A stretch of DNA of 64,000 bases, from the NCBI RefSeq assembly GCF_000281895.1, contig NZ_CM001558.1:1988556-2052555 (forward strand), given 5' to 3'. Both the position numbers and the translations under genes were made by a program. Below are positions 37,956 through 47,767 of the stretch, piece after piece. Every line of letters begins with the position of its first letter. The first letter of the stretch is position 1. Source of the stretch: Pseudomonas fluorescens Q2-87 (GTDB lineage Bacteria > Pseudomonadota > Gammaproteobacteria > Pseudomonadales > Pseudomonadaceae). Below the pieces are notes generated by a model. The model made no database searches. It saw only the letters and a list, made by a program, of their open reading frames with translations, and was not told the DNA's origin.

Positions 37956-39899
37956 TTAGAACTTGAAGCGCCCCACCAACCCCTTGAGTTGCCCGGAAAT
38001 ATCCGTCAAACGCCCCGAACCGGTCTGCGCCGAGTGAGCAAATTCCTCGACCAGCTGCGCATCGGCATGAATCTGCGCGATGTGCCGGTTGATGTCTTCG
38101 GCCACCTGGTGCTGCTCCTCGGCGGCCGTGGCGATCTGGGTGTTCTGGTCGCGAATCGAGTCCACCGAATGGCGGATCTTGTCGAAACTGTCCCGGGCTT
38201 GTTGGATGCGCTCGACGCTGGTTTGCGACACCTGCAGGCTGCCTTGCATCTGCAGCGTGACTTCCTGGGTGCGCCGCGCGAGGTTGCCGAGCAGGCTATC
38301 GATCTCGCCAGTGGAGTCGGCGGTACGCCGTGCCAGGGCGCGCACTTCGTCGGCTACCACGGCAAACCCACGACCCTGGTCACCGGCGCGCGCGGCTTCG
38401 ATGGCGGCGTTGAGGGCGAGCAGGTTGGTCTGTTCGGCAATCGAGCGGATGGTGTCGAGGATGGTGTTGATGTTCTTGCTGTCCTGTTCGAGCGCCTGCA
38501 TGGTTTGGGTGGACTTTTGCAGGTCGTCGCTCAGTTTCAACACGCTGCCAGTGGCTTCCCCGATGTGCTGCTGGCCGGTGTGCACGTCGCGGTAGCCCTC
38601 GTCGGCACTGGTGGCGGCCTGGCTGCAGGAACGGGCCACTTCGTTGGCGGTGGCGACCATTTCGTTGAAAGCGGTGCTCACCAACTCCACGGCCTGGCGC
38701 TGGCGCCCGGCGGCTTCGTTCATGTTCTGGGCGACTTCGCTGGTGTCCGCCGCAGCATTTTGCAGGTCGGAAGAGGCGCTGCCGATGCGCTGCACCAGTT
38801 GCGCGATCATGCCCAGGAATTGGTTGAACCAGCTGGCCAGGGTTGCTGTTTCGTCCTTGCCCTGCACCGTGAGTTTGCGGGTGAGGTCACCTTCACCTTC
38901 GGCGATCTCCTGCAGGCCGTTGGCAACGCCGCGAATCGGCCGGACGATCACGCTGGCGAAACTCGCACCGACGATGGCGAAGACCACGGCGAGGGCGGCG
39001 GCAATGACCGCGATCAGCCACGTCAGGCTCGACGCCTCGGCCATCACTTCGTCACGCTTGATCAGGCCGATGAAGCGCCAGCCCAGGCCTTTGGAGCTGA
39101 CCACGTTGGCCATGTAGGGCACACCGTCGATTTCGATCTGGGTCACGCCATCGCTGCTTTTGGCCAGCTCGGCATAGTTGGGGCCCAGGTCGGCCAGCGG
39201 CTTGAAGTTGTGCTTGGCATCGGCGGCGTCTACCAGGACGTTGCCGTTGGCTTCCACCAGCATCAGATAGCCGCTGTCGCCCAGCTTGATGTTCTTGACC
39301 AGTTCGGTGAGTTGCTTGAGCGACACGTCCAGGCCAACGACGCCCACCAGTTTGCCGGCGGCGTCGGAGACCGTATGGACGATACCAATCAAGGAAACAT
39401 CATCCGGCGCCCAATAATAGGCGTCGGTGCGCACGTTAGTGCCCGGGGCGGCGATAGCGGCCTTGTACCAGGGGCGCACGCGTGGATCGTAGTTGGAGAT
39501 CTTCGGATCATCCGGCCAACTGGCGTAGCCACCATCCGCCAGGCCCACGGAAAGGTAGGCGGTAGTCGGGTGGCTCTTGGCGAATCTGTCGAAGATTTCC
39601 AGGAGCTGTTTGTTGTTCTCGGGCAAGGGGATCTGTGCCGCGTCTGCACCGGAATAGTTTTTCAGGTCCTTGGCTGCGACGATCCGTGGATCCTTGGCGA
39701 AAAACTCGACGTTCTGGCTGATGCCGTCGAAGAACTGCTTCATGCCATTGTCGATCTGGCGAATCTCGCGGCCGCTGCTGTCCAGGAAGTTGGTTTTCGC
39801 GGCGTCGCGCAGGTTCAAGACAACCAGCACCGCCACCAGGACGACCGGAAGGCAGGCGATGGCCGCGAACGCCCATGTCAGCTTCTGTTTGATATTCAT
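37956..39899 (-). CDS. Methyl-accepting chemotaxis protein, dCache type (PctA-like)
   Basis: 647 residues. TM1 is at about 8-30, a periplasmic dCache domain at about 35-285, TM2 at about 290-312, then HAMP (313-370) and a signalling domain with the invariant hairpin [35 protein letters not shown]. The sensor carries YDPRVRPWY and a downstream GVVGLDVSL Asp. These match the Y-R-W-D amine-recognition pattern of amino-acid chemoreceptors such as PctA, so amino acids or related amines are the likely attractants. Confidence 0.92.
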   Translation of the reverse strand: MNIKQKLTWAFAAIACLPVVLVAVLVVLNLRDAAKTNFLDSSGREIRQIDNGMKQFFDGISQNVEFFAKDPRIVAAKDLKNYSGADAAQIPLPENNKQLLEIFDRFAKSHPTTAYLSVGLADGGYASWPDDPKISNYDPRVRPWYKAAIAAPGTNVRTDAYYWAPDDVSLIGIVHTVSDAAGKLVGVVGLDVSLKQLTELVKNIKLGDSGYLMLVEANGNVLVDAADAKHNFKPLADLGPNYAELAKSSDGVTQIEIDGVPYMANVVSSKGLGWRFIGLIKRDEVMAEASSLTWLIAVIAAALAVVFAIVGASFASVIVRPIRGVANGLQEIAEGEGDLTRKLTVQGKDETATLASWFNQFLGMIAQLVQRIGSASSDLQNAAADTSEVAQNMNEAAGRQRQAVELVSTAFNEMVATANEVARSCSQAATSADEGYRDVHTGQQHIGEATGSVLKLSDDLQKSTQTMQALEQDSKNINTILDTIRSIAEQTNLLALNAAIEAARAGDQGRGFAVVADEVRALARRTADSTGEIDSLLGNLARRTQEVTLQMQGSLQVSQTSVERIQQARDSFDKIRHSVDSIRDQNTQIATAAEEQHQVAEDINRHIAQIHADAQLVEEFAHSAQTGSGRLTDISGQLKGLVGRFKF

Positions 39900-40148
39900 G
39901 ACTTCTCCCGCGGATATTTTTTTAAGTGTTGGAACGGCGGAAACATCAGCGGTGAGCGTTACGTGTTGGGTAAAGGGAACGCGCCCATGCCTACCTATAG
40001 CGTATCGACCAAGGTCGTATGGACTTGAGCGGCAGCCGGTTACCCAGGAGCGACCTGGTCACAGCGAAGCGATTGCAGGCAATGTCGCTTATCTGGAAGA
40101 TGGCGCCGATGCAGGTCCGGATCATCTTTTGTGTGTCAACGAGGCCCC

Positions 40149-41192
40149 ATGCCAAGCGCATTCGAAAGCGTACTCAAAAACAAGAACATGGCTTATCGCC
40201 CCGTTGGATCGCCCGCTGCCAGCCAGGCGCCCACCCGCGTTGCGTTTGTATTGATGGACAATTTCTCGATGATGTCCTTTACCGGTGCGGTGGATGCGCT
40301 GGTGACCGCCAACCTGATGGGCGACATGCCTCTCTACGAGGTGCTGACCGTGGGGGTTTCGGGAGGGCAGGTGACCAGTGACCTGGGCATTGTCATCTCC
40401 ACCGACATCGAGTTGGCACAGATGCCGGAAGACCTGGATGTGCTGATCGTCGCCGGGGGCTTTCGCGTGAAGTTGCAAGGCCACGCCTTGTTGCGGCGCA
40501 AACTGCGGGTCAATGCTGCGTCGGGAGCGATAATGGGCGGGCTGTGGAACGGGGTGTTCTTTATCGCCGATGCCAATCTGCTCGATGGCTTCGAATGCGC
40601 TGTTCACCCGGAAAGTCGCGCCATGATGGCGGAGGTCTTCCCCCTCGTGAAGGTTTCCAACCGCGCCTATGTCCTGGACCGGGGCCGAGTCAGCTGTGCG
40701 GGTGCCAACAGTTCGCTGCGCATGATGTTGCAGTTGATTCGCCAGACCGGGGGAGCGGCGCTGGTGGGAGCCATCGAGGAAATTCTGCGCTGTGACGAGT
40801 CCGGCGATGACGCGACGGATTTGCCGCCGGTCTTCGTCGAGACAGACCCGACACTGCCGGAAAGCCTCAAGCTGGCGCTGGAACTGATGTGGCAAAACAT
40901 CGAGGAGCCGTTGACCGTCGATGAGCTGGCTGCCTGCGTCAAGATCTCCAAGCGACAGCTGGAACGACGATTCTGCAGTTTTCTCGGGGCGACACCCACC
41001 CGTTATTACCTGGAGTTGCGCCTGACCCGTGCCCGCCAGCTCATCCAGCAGACCAATCGCTCCGTAACCGAAATCGCCGTGGCGACGGGCTTCGTCAGCT
41101 CGCCACACTTCCAACGACGTTTCCGGGATTTTTTCGGGGTTCCACCGGGCAGTTATCGGACCAAGTTCGCCCGCAAGCAGGCTCCTCTGTAA
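40149..41192 (+). CDS. GlxA-type transcriptional regulator (GATase1-like + AraC)
   Basis: 347 residues from the ATG at 40149; an alternative start lies at 40131. The N-terminal half is a DJ-1/PfpI-like domain (RVAFVLMDNFSMMSFTGAVDALVTAN) with no nucleophile cysteine at the elbow, so it is a sensor, not an enzyme. The C-terminal 100 residues hold two AraC helix-turn-helix motifs (LTVDELAACVKISKRQLERRF, VTEIAVATGFVSSPHFQRRFRDFFG). The relatives ArgR, GbdR and CdhR control amino acid or quaternary amine use. Its target is not evident. Confidence 0.88.
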   Translation: MPSAFESVLKNKNMAYRPVGSPAASQAPTRVAFVLMDNFSMMSFTGAVDALVTANLMGDMPLYEVLTVGVSGGQVTSDLGIVISTDIELAQMPEDLDVLIVAGGFRVKLQGHALLRRKLRVNAASGAIMGGLWNGVFFIADANLLDGFECAVHPESRAMMAEVFPLVKVSNRAYVLDRGRVSCAGANSSLRMMLQLIRQTGGAALVGAIEEILRCDESGDDATDLPPVFVETDPTLPESLKLALELMWQNIEEPLTVDELAACVKISKRQLERRFCSFLGATPTRYYLELRLTRARQLIQQTNRSVTEIAVATGFVSSPHFQRRFRDFFGVPPGSYRTKFARKQAPL

Positions 41193-41261
41193 CCCGTTGC
41201 CAGGGCTTGGACGACGGCGATGCCGCCTGGCGCTGCGGGATCAAGCTCGTGCGCGATCAGG

Positions 41262-41675
41262 TCAGGTGTTGTCGCCGTCTTGGATCTCGGCGGGCTGTGC
41301 TTCGACTTTCGAGGCGGTCTGGGATGCGGTCATGGTCGTGCCAGTGCACAGCACCTTACCCACTTCGGCGGCTATCGAGCCGTCGATGATTCGGCCCTCC
41401 ATCTGATCGAATTGAGCTTTTTCCAGCGCCGCGAGGCTGCTGTACATGCCCATGTGACGTACGTTCTGGCTGGCGCAGTCGAGTTCCAGCTTCGTATAGT
41501 TGGTGAAGTAGACACCTGATCGCTGTACGGTGGCCTGGATGACGGTGCCGCTGTCGATAAACGAGACGATGGAATACTTGGCGTCCGAATCGTCGTAGAG
41601 GTAGTTGATTTTTTGAACGTCCGCAGTCGCCGCGCAGGCAACGGACAATAACGCCAAAGAAATAATGGTTTTCAT
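41262..41675 (-). CDS. Secreted protein of unknown function
   Basis: 137 residues from the ATG at 41675 with a signal peptide ending ACAATA (about residue 18). The mature protein has an internal repeat-poor beta pattern (INYLYDDSDAKYSIVSFIDSGTVIQATVQRSGVYF) and two cysteines. It may be distantly like surface-adhesin E proteins, but this is weak. The C-terminal 20 residues are disordered and acidic. Confidence 0.65.
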   Translation of the reverse strand: MKTIISLALLSVACAATADVQKINYLYDDSDAKYSIVSFIDSGTVIQATVQRSGVYFTNYTKLELDCASQNVRHMGMYSSLAALEKAQFDQMEGRIIDGSIAAEVGKVLCTGTTMTASQTASKVEAQPAEIQDGDNT

Positions 41676-41875
41676 GCTTTCTTCCATGAAATAAGCAAGT
41701 CAGAGAGGGTGATGGCAAAGTGCTAATATTTTGCCTTCACTTGCACTTCAGATCAATTGCGTTAGGTCGCAAAAAACGCCATTGGTCAGGATTCTGGTCA
41801 TTTGGGGAACTTTATAGATCGGTCTGTCCGATAGCAACAAATGAGCGCATCCCAATTGGGGATGCGCTGGCCAGA

Positions 41876-43072
41876 TCAGGAATATCGACGTTTTTTCAGC
41901 CCAGGCATGAGGTCAAGCACCAAGGCAAACGCTATCGCGCCGGCGGCAATCAGGAACAGCGCCGCATGATGGCCGCCGCTGGCATTGAACAGCGCCGAAT
42001 AGGCGAATCCGGCAAGCGCCTGGAATGTCGCGAACGAAACGGTGGCCCGGCTCCAGGCGACCTGTTGGCGATGAGCGTCAGGCACCAGTTCATGCATGCG
42101 GGCCAGGGCCAGGGGCACGATGCCCGGTGGAAACGAACCGATGATCACCGCCAGCAACGCCAACGCCAGGAACGTATGGGAGATCGCCAGCAGGCCGAGG
42201 GCAATCGCCTGCACGGCCAATACCAGGCGAATGCTCCTGCGCGCGCCGAGATGGTCGGCCAAGAAGCCATGGCTCACCGGCCCGATAATCGCGCCAAGGC
42301 CGTACATGACCCAGACCAGCGCCCCGACGTGCGCACCGGCACCGAGGCCACGGGCTACATAGTCCACCAGGAACACCATCGCCGGCACGAGCCCGGCGGC
42401 CATGAACGCATATTGGGCGAATAACCGGTAGACGGCGGCAGGCGTAGTCTCGTCGGGGTCGGTCGCGCTGGATGCCACCGGGGGCAGATCCTGGGGCCAG
42501 CCGAACCAGCTCAGCCCGGTCAGCACCAATACCAGGGCACCGAGCCCCAGCCAGGTGGCTTGCAGGCCCAGGCTCAAGAGCGGCGGCACAATCGTGCCGG
42601 ACCCGGCGATACCAAGGCCGATACCAAGGAAAATCGCCCCACTGGCCAGTCCTTTACGCGCCGCCGGTACATGGGGCAACACGGTCGACGCCACCAGCAC
42701 CATGATCGCGCCGCCGGCGATTCCCGACAGCAGTCGCCAGGCGAAATACCAGCTCACCGACAAGGGAAAGGCACAGGCAAAGAAGGCGGCCGTGACGGCG
42801 AGCATCATCAGCCGCAAGGCATTCTTGCGGCTCAGGCGATGGGCCATAGGCCGGCCGAGCAGGGCGCCGATCAGATAGCCGACCAGATTCGCCGCCCCCA
42901 GGTAAACCACGTCATTGGCCGCGAACCAATGCGCCTCGATCAGCTCAGGGATCAACGGCGTATAAGCGAAGCGCGCCAAGCCGATGCTGACGAAGCTGGC
43001 GCAGAGGCCGGCGAAGATAGGTAGCCAGATGCCCGAAGGCGGGGATTCGAGCTCAGCGCAGGTGGAGGTCAC
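41876..43072 (-). CDS. MFS transporter, YbfB/YjiJ family
   Basis: 398 residues with 12 predicted membrane helices. The first helix region GLARFAYTPLIPELIEAHWFAANDVVYLGAANLVGYLIGAL is the hallmark of the YbfB/YjiJ group, and GRPMAHRLSRKNALR is the motif A loop. Substrates of this group are poorly known. It diverges from the LysR gene at 43184 with a 111-bp shared promoter region, so that regulator probably controls it. Confidence 0.87.
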   Translation of the reverse strand: MTSTCAELESPPSGIWLPIFAGLCASFVSIGLARFAYTPLIPELIEAHWFAANDVVYLGAANLVGYLIGALLGRPMAHRLSRKNALRLMMLAVTAAFFACAFPLSVSWYFAWRLLSGIAGGAIMVLVASTVLPHVPAARKGLASGAIFLGIGLGIAGSGTIVPPLLSLGLQATWLGLGALVLVLTGLSWFGWPQDLPPVASSATDPDETTPAAVYRLFAQYAFMAAGLVPAMVFLVDYVARGLGAGAHVGALVWVMYGLGAIIGPVSHGFLADHLGARRSIRLVLAVQAIALGLLAISHTFLALALLAVIIGSFPPGIVPLALARMHELVPDAHRQQVAWSRATVSFATFQALAGFAYSALFNASGGHHAALFLIAAGAIAFALVLDLMPGLKKRRYS

Positions 43073-43183
43073 GATAGCGATCCTGTGAAAGGTTTATGGC
43101 GTTCAGCTTATCGGCTATCGTTGCCGCACTAATGCAGCGATTTTGCGACATGGCGATGCAATTCTGCATCGTTCGGAGGCCAG

Positions 43184-44059
43184 ATGAATTGGGATGATGC
43201 GCGGGTGTTTCTTGCGGTTTGCCGCGAATCGACCTTGCGCGGTGCCGCACGGGTGCTTGGCGTGGACCAGGCCACCGTCGGGCGGCGTATCACGGCGCTG
43301 GAGAAATCATTGGACGCTGCGTTGTTCCTGCGCACTCCTGACGGTTACGCGTTGACGGCGGTGGGCGAAGCGGCGCTCCAGGCGGTAGAGAAGATGGAGC
43401 ATTCGGCGCTGGAGCTGGAACGGCGGATCCAGGGACTGGATGATCGGTTGATCGGCAACGTGCGTGTCGCCACCACTGATTCCCTGGCCATCGATTTCCT
43501 GATTCCGGCCATCGCCAGCCTGCATGCGCGACACCCCGATGTGCGGGTGCAACTGGATGCCTCCACGCAGATCCTCAGCCTGGTCAAGCGCGAAGCGGAC
43601 ATTGCCGTGCGCAATACCCGGCCGGACAACCCCGACCTGATCGCCCGGCGCATCGCGCGTTGGCCGGTGGGGTTGTTCGCGTCCCAGGCGTACATCGACG
43701 CCCATGGCGCCCCGCCGCCTGGCAGCGCGTTCGAAGGTCATGACCTGGTGGTCTATCAGCCGTACTTTCAAGGGAGCAAGGACTTTACCCTGGTCTCGGA
43801 ACCGGTCAGCCGAGGGCGGATCGTCGCGAGCCTGAGCTCCAGCCTGCTGGTGCGTCGTTCAATTGCCGCAGGCATCGGTGTCGGGGAGATCCCCGTGTAT
43901 ATGGGCGAGCGCGATGGGTTGGTGCGGTTGTGGCCGGAGCGCACGCGCCCGCTGCCCTATGAGGTGTGGCTGGTCACCCATGGGGACTTGCGTCACACCG
44001 CGCGGGTGCGGGCGGTGATCGATGAAATTGTCGGGATATTTGCCCGTGAGAATGAGTGA
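43184..44059 (+). CDS. LysR-family regulator
   Basis: 291 residues. The N-terminal helix-turn-helix is clear (NWDDARVFLAVCRESTLRGAARVLGVDQATVGRRITALEKSLDAALFLRT). The effector domain has the TDSLAIDFLIPAIASLHARHPDVRV strand. A member of the group starting with NWDDxRxFL, often adjacent to the transporter they regulate. It diverges from the MFS gene. Confidence 0.9.
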   Translation: MNWDDARVFLAVCRESTLRGAARVLGVDQATVGRRITALEKSLDAALFLRTPDGYALTAVGEAALQAVEKMEHSALELERRIQGLDDRLIGNVRVATTDSLAIDFLIPAIASLHARHPDVRVQLDASTQILSLVKREADIAVRNTRPDNPDLIARRIARWPVGLFASQAYIDAHGAPPPGSAFEGHDLVVYQPYFQGSKDFTLVSEPVSRGRIVASLSSSLLVRRSIAAGIGVGEIPVYMGERDGLVRLWPERTRPLPYEVWLVTHGDLRHTARVRAVIDEIVGIFARENE

Positions 44060-44061
44060 AT

Positions 44062-44089
44062 CCTGCGGGAGCGAGCCTGCCCTCGCAGG
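44062..44089. repeat. single degenerate REP, palindromic
   Basis: CCTGCGGGAGCGAGCC...CTCGCAGG forms a hairpin between the converging LysR and pirin genes and is probably their shared transcription end. Confidence 0.6.
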
Positions 44090-44098
44090 ATGTCAACG

Positions 44099-44821
44099 TC
44101 ATGGCATTTGCGGCAATTCCTGTGGCCGCAGGTCAAACACCAGCACCTCGGCATCGCGGCCGTTGCTCAGTGTCAGGGCCTGCTCCTGGCGCACCCGCAC
44201 GCCGTCGCCTTCCTGAAGCTGCACGCCATTGAGCTCGACGGCGCCTCGTGCCACATGCACATAGGCATAACGATCGGCTGCCAGCGTCAGGGTGGCGCTC
44301 TCCTTGCCGTCGAACAGTCCGGCATAGACCCGAGCATCCTGGCGCACCTGGAGCGAGCCATCGGCGCCATCTGGCGAGATGATCAGTTGCAGGCGACCGC
44401 GTTTTTGTTCGCGGCTGAAATGCTCCTGTTGATAGCGGGGCTCGGCGCCACTGACGTTGGGCACGATCCAGATTTGCAGGAAGTGCACCCGCTCGTCCGC
44501 GCTATGGTTGAACTCGCTGTGGGCCACGCCGCTGCCGGCGCTCATCAACTGGACATCGCCGGGGCGGATTACCGAGCCTGTCCCCAGGGTGTCCTTGTGC
44601 TCCAGCGCACCTTCGAGCACATAGGAAAAGATCTCCATGTCCCGGTGCGGGTGTTGGCCAAAACCTTTGCAGGCGGCGACCCGGTCATCGTTGATCACCA
44701 GCAGGTCGGAGAAGCCCTGTTCATTGAGGTCGCGGTAGCTGGCGAAAGAAAAGGTGTGGAACGAGGTCAGCCAGCCATGGCGAGCGATGCCGCGGTCCGA
44801 AGCTTTGCGAAGAGTCAGCAT
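44099..44821 (-). CDS. Pirin family protein (YhhW-like)
   Basis: 240 residues, bicupin fold. The metal-binding set of pirin is intact: H57 and H59 in GFGQHPHRDMEIFSYVLEG, then H101 and E103 in SGVAHSEFNHS. Related proteins have quercetin 2,3-dioxygenase activity or act as iron-dependent redox sensors; which applies is unknown. It diverges from the GlxA-type regulator at 45150 across a REP-containing region. Confidence 0.9.
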   Translation of the reverse strand: MLTLRKASDRGIARHGWLTSFHTFSFASYRDLNEQGFSDLLVINDDRVAACKGFGQHPHRDMEIFSYVLEGALEHKDTLGTGSVIRPGDVQLMSAGSGVAHSEFNHSADERVHFLQIWIVPNVSGAEPRYQQEHFSREQKRGRLQLIISPDGADGSLQVRQDARVYAGLFDGKESATLTLAADRYAYVHVARGAVELNGVQLQEGDGVRVRQEQALTLSNGRDAEVLVFDLRPQELPQMP

Positions 44822-44927
44822 GATGGTTCTCCTGATGTCTGTGGGCGGCGGCTGGCGCCGTTCGCCGGGTTCAGAAGAAGATTAATGGTTATCCGTGGAA
44901 GCAATAAGTAGGTATAAAGCGTAATAC

Positions 44928-44946
44928 TGTCCGCTATAAGTGGACA
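44928..44946. promoter_or_regulatory. inverted repeat upstream of the pirin gene
   Basis: TGTCC-GCTATAAGT-GGACA, 5-bp arms with a 9-base centre that contains TATAAG. It lies about 107 bases upstream of the pirin start and is a candidate regulator site for the divergent pair. Confidence 0.4.
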
Positions 44947-45012
44947 ATCATCGACGCCTACCGACAGTCGCTTCGCTTCGCCATAATGCCAGTGGTCAGT
45001 TTGCCGATGAGA

Positions 45013-45104
45013 CTGTGGGAGCGGGCTTGCTCGCGAAAGCGGTGCAACATTCCCTACGATGTAGAATGTGGCCCCCTTCGCGAGCAAGCCCGCTCCCACA
45101 GGGG
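45013..45104. repeat. REP pair between pirin and GlxA-type genes
   Basis: Left arm from 45013, right arm ending at 45104, perfect over the GGGAGCGGGCTTGCTCGCGA core. It fills the centre of a 328-base gap between divergent genes. Apart from this pair and the inverted repeat at 44928 I see nothing else in that gap. Confidence 0.9.
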
Positions 45105-45149
45105 ATCATCTGTTGCCTTTAGTTCCCCTGATTTCTGGCGTCGTACCCG

Positions 45150-46100
45150 ATGAAAACCGTTGCAATGGTGCTGTTCCCCGATTTCCTGCTGCTCGACATG
45201 GCCGGGCCGCTCGAGGTGTTTTCCATCGCCAACCGTTATCTCGAGCCGGACCAGCGTTACCAGTTGCTGACCCTGGGGACCGAGCGCGGGCCATTGCGTG
45301 CCTCCAACGGCGTAACGGTACAGGCCGATATCCATATCGATCAGGCGTGGGCGGCCTATGACGTGTTGCTGGTGCCGGGCGGGCCAGGGGCCTACAACGA
45401 TCGCCATCCCGGGCTGCACACTTGGCTGCGGGCCGCAGCGCAACGGGCCACGCGCTACGGTTCCATCTGCACCGGAGCCTTTGTACTCGGCGAGGCGGGC
45501 CTGCTCGACGGTTACCGCGTCACCACCCACTGGCACTACACAGAACGCCTGATAAAGCGTTTTCCCAAGGCCCGGGTGGAAACCGACAAGATCTACCTGC
45601 AGGACCGGCGCCTCATCACCTCCGGCGGCGTCACGGCCGGTATCGACCTGGCGCTGTCTATCGTTGCCCAAGACTATGGCCGCCTGGTGGCGCTGGATGT
45701 CGCCAAGGTGTTGCTGGTGGTGATGAGACGCCAGGGCGGGCAGGCGCAGTTCAGCCCTCTGGTGGCGGCCGTAGCGTCCCAAGAATCGGCGATTACCCGG
45801 GTGCAGCACTATGTCATGGAGCACCTGGAAGAACCGTTCACCATTGAGCGCATGGCCGCCTTGGCCGCCATGAGTTCGCGGCATTTCGCCCGGGTCTTCG
45901 CCCGCGAAGTGGCAATGACGCCCATGGAGTTCCTGCAAGGCGCGCGTATCGACCGGGCTCGCCAGTTGCTGGAAACCACCGATCTGCCCCTCAAGACCGT
46001 GGCGTTTCGCAGTGGCTTCGGCAGTGTGCGGCACATGCGTTTCCTCTTCAGTGAAAAGCTTGGCCTGACCCCGGTGCAGTATCGCCAGCAGTTCAGCTGA
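45150..46100 (+). CDS. GlxA/FtrA-type transcriptional regulator with DJ-1 domain
   Basis: 316 residues. The DJ-1/PfpI-like domain (1-190) keeps a cysteine at the nucleophile elbow (Cys107 in GSICTGAFVLGEAGLLDG), unlike the relative at 40149. The C-terminus is an AraC pair of helix-turn-helix motifs (FTIERMAALAAMSSRHFARVF, LKTVAFRSGFGSVRHMRFLFSEKLG). Its divergence from the pirin gene suggests control of it. Confidence 0.88.
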   Translation: MKTVAMVLFPDFLLLDMAGPLEVFSIANRYLEPDQRYQLLTLGTERGPLRASNGVTVQADIHIDQAWAAYDVLLVPGGPGAYNDRHPGLHTWLRAAAQRATRYGSICTGAFVLGEAGLLDGYRVTTHWHYTERLIKRFPKARVETDKIYLQDRRLITSGGVTAGIDLALSIVAQDYGRLVALDVAKVLLVVMRRQGGQAQFSPLVAAVASQESAITRVQHYVMEHLEEPFTIERMAALAAMSSRHFARVFAREVAMTPMEFLQGARIDRARQLLETTDLPLKTVAFRSGFGSVRHMRFLFSEKLGLTPVQYRQQFS

Positions 46101-46285
46101 GCCTTTGTTGTCCGTCCAGGGCACCGTGATGTCCGTGATGCTCCCTGTGCCAGCATTGTTCTGACGCCTGCGCCTGCCAAGATAACGGCGAACCCTCTGG
46201 AAAGGATGCGCAGGAGCCAGGGCAGACACGTTCGGTGATCCGCAACGTTGATGCCAGGATCGGTTATTTAGCGCTGGATTGCCCC

Positions 46286-47767
46286 ATGAACAGTCTCATC
46301 AAACCCGATAGCGAGCCGGCGGTATGCTTTGGTCCGTTTGCCTTTTACCGGCAGCGGCGCCTGGTGACCCGCGACGGTGAACCCCTGGCTCTGGGCGGTC
46401 GGGCCCTGGATATTCTCCAGGTGCTGGTGGAGCACGCCGGTCACTTTGTCAGCAAACAGGCGCTCATTGCCTGCGTCTGGCCCGACAGCGTGGTGGAAGA
46501 CATCAACCTGCGCGTGCACATCGCGGCGCTACGGCGGGCGTTTGGCGACGGTCGGGACGGCGCCCGCTACATCCTCAATCATCCCGGACAAGGCTATTGC
46601 CTGGCGATGGCGCCAGGGAATCCCCGACAATCGGTGCCCCTGCTGGCCGAGCGGCACAACCTGCCCGCGCGCCTGAGCCCGGTAGTCGGACGCGACCTCG
46701 TCCTGGGGCGGTTACTCGCCCAGGTGCCCCGCCAATCGTTGACCACCGTGACCGGCCCGGGCGGGGTCGGCAAGACCACCGTGGTGCTGCGGGTGGCGGA
46801 ACTGCTGCTGGAACACTTTGACAATGGCGCCTGGTTCGTTGACCTGGCCAGCATCCGCGAGCCGGCTCAGGTGTCGGTGCAGATCGCCACTGCGCTGGGC
46901 CTGGCGCCGGGGCCTTTATGTGCGCAGCTGGCGAGCGCCCGGTTGTTGTTGGTGCTCGATGGCTGCGAACACTGGCTGCCGGCCTGCCGGGAACTGGCCC
47001 GGGAACTGGCGACGACGGCGCCTGGCGTGTCGCTGTTGTTCAGTAGCCGCGAACCCCTGGACTTGCCTGGCGAACAGATTGTGCAACTGCCGGGACTGGC
47101 CGTGGCCTCGGCCCTTGAACCCCAGCACCTGCTATTGGCATGCCCGGCGGTGCGGTTGTTGATCGAGCTGGTCGGCGCCCGGCAACAGGGTTTTGCCCCG
47201 AATGGCCGCGACGTGTTGAACCTCGCGCGCATCTGTCAGCGCCTGGACGGCTTACCGCTGGCGCTGGAGCTGGCGGCGGCTCAGGTCGACGCCTTGGGGG
47301 TGGCCGGCGTTCTGGAGCAATTGGACTATGGGTTGTCAGTCCTCAGCCATGGGCGGCGTACGGCAGTGGCCCGTCATCGAAGTCTTGAAGCCGTGCTGGA
47401 CGCCAGTTTCGAGCGCTTGAGTGCCGACGAACAGACCGTATTCTTGCGCTTGGCGGTGTTCGAAGAGCCGTTCACCCTGAAGGCGGCACTGGCAGTCATC
47501 AGTTGTGCGCAGCTGAGGGTCGAGCAATTGCCTGGCCTGCTGATGCGGTTGTCGAGCCTTTCGCTGTTGATGGGCGAGCCATGTGCCGAGGGGCTTCGGT
47601 ACCGATTGCTCCACACCACCCGCGCCTATGCCACAGAAAAGCTGAGGCGCAAGGGGGAGTGGCATGTGTACCACCGCCGTTATGTGTTGCAGCAGGCATG
47701 GGGCTTGCGCCGGTCAAGGCTCCAGCCGGCAGGCCAGCGTCTTGAGCAGCGCGTCGGCTTCCACTAG
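46286..47767 (+). CDS. Winged-helix/P-loop ATPase regulator, C-terminally short
   Basis: 493 residues from the ATG at 46286; the frame is open 17 codons upstream. An OmpR-like DNA-binding domain (about 14-108; ALGGRALDILQVLVEHAGHFVSKQALIACVWPDSVVEDINLRVHIAALRRAFG in outline) is joined to a STAND-type ATPase with P-loop GPGGVGKTT. Its relative at 47714-50518 matches along this length but has another 420 residues of helical repeats. Here similarity stops near RLLHTTRAYATEKL, and the last 45 codons overlap the end of the convergent gene by 54 bases. It looks like a truncated copy. Confidence 0.82.
   Translation: MNSLIKPDSEPAVCFGPFAFYRQRRLVTRDGEPLALGGRALDILQVLVEHAGHFVSKQALIACVWPDSVVEDINLRVHIAALRRAFGDGRDGARYILNHPGQGYCLAMAPGNPRQSVPLLAERHNLPARLSPVVGRDLVLGRLLAQVPRQSLTTVTGPGGVGKTTVVLRVAELLLEHFDNGAWFVDLASIREPAQVSVQIATALGLAPGPLCAQLASARLLLVLDGCEHWLPACRELARELATTAPGVSLLFSSREPLDLPGEQIVQLPGLAVASALEPQHLLLACPAVRLLIELVGARQQGFAPNGRDVLNLARICQRLDGLPLALELAAAQVDALGVAGVLEQLDYGLSVLSHGRRTAVARHRSLEAVLDASFERLSADEQTVFLRLAVFEEPFTLKAALAVISCAQLRVEQLPGLLMRLSSLSLLMGEPCAEGLRYRLLHTTRAYATEKLRRKGEWHVYHRRYVLQQAWGLRRSRLQPAGQRLEQRVGFH

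Noticed and set aside
37908..40028. 706-codon plus-strand frame opposite the chemoreceptor gene
   Set aside because: The minus-strand protein has all MCP domains, while the plus-strand product is a Gly/His/Val-rich shadow.
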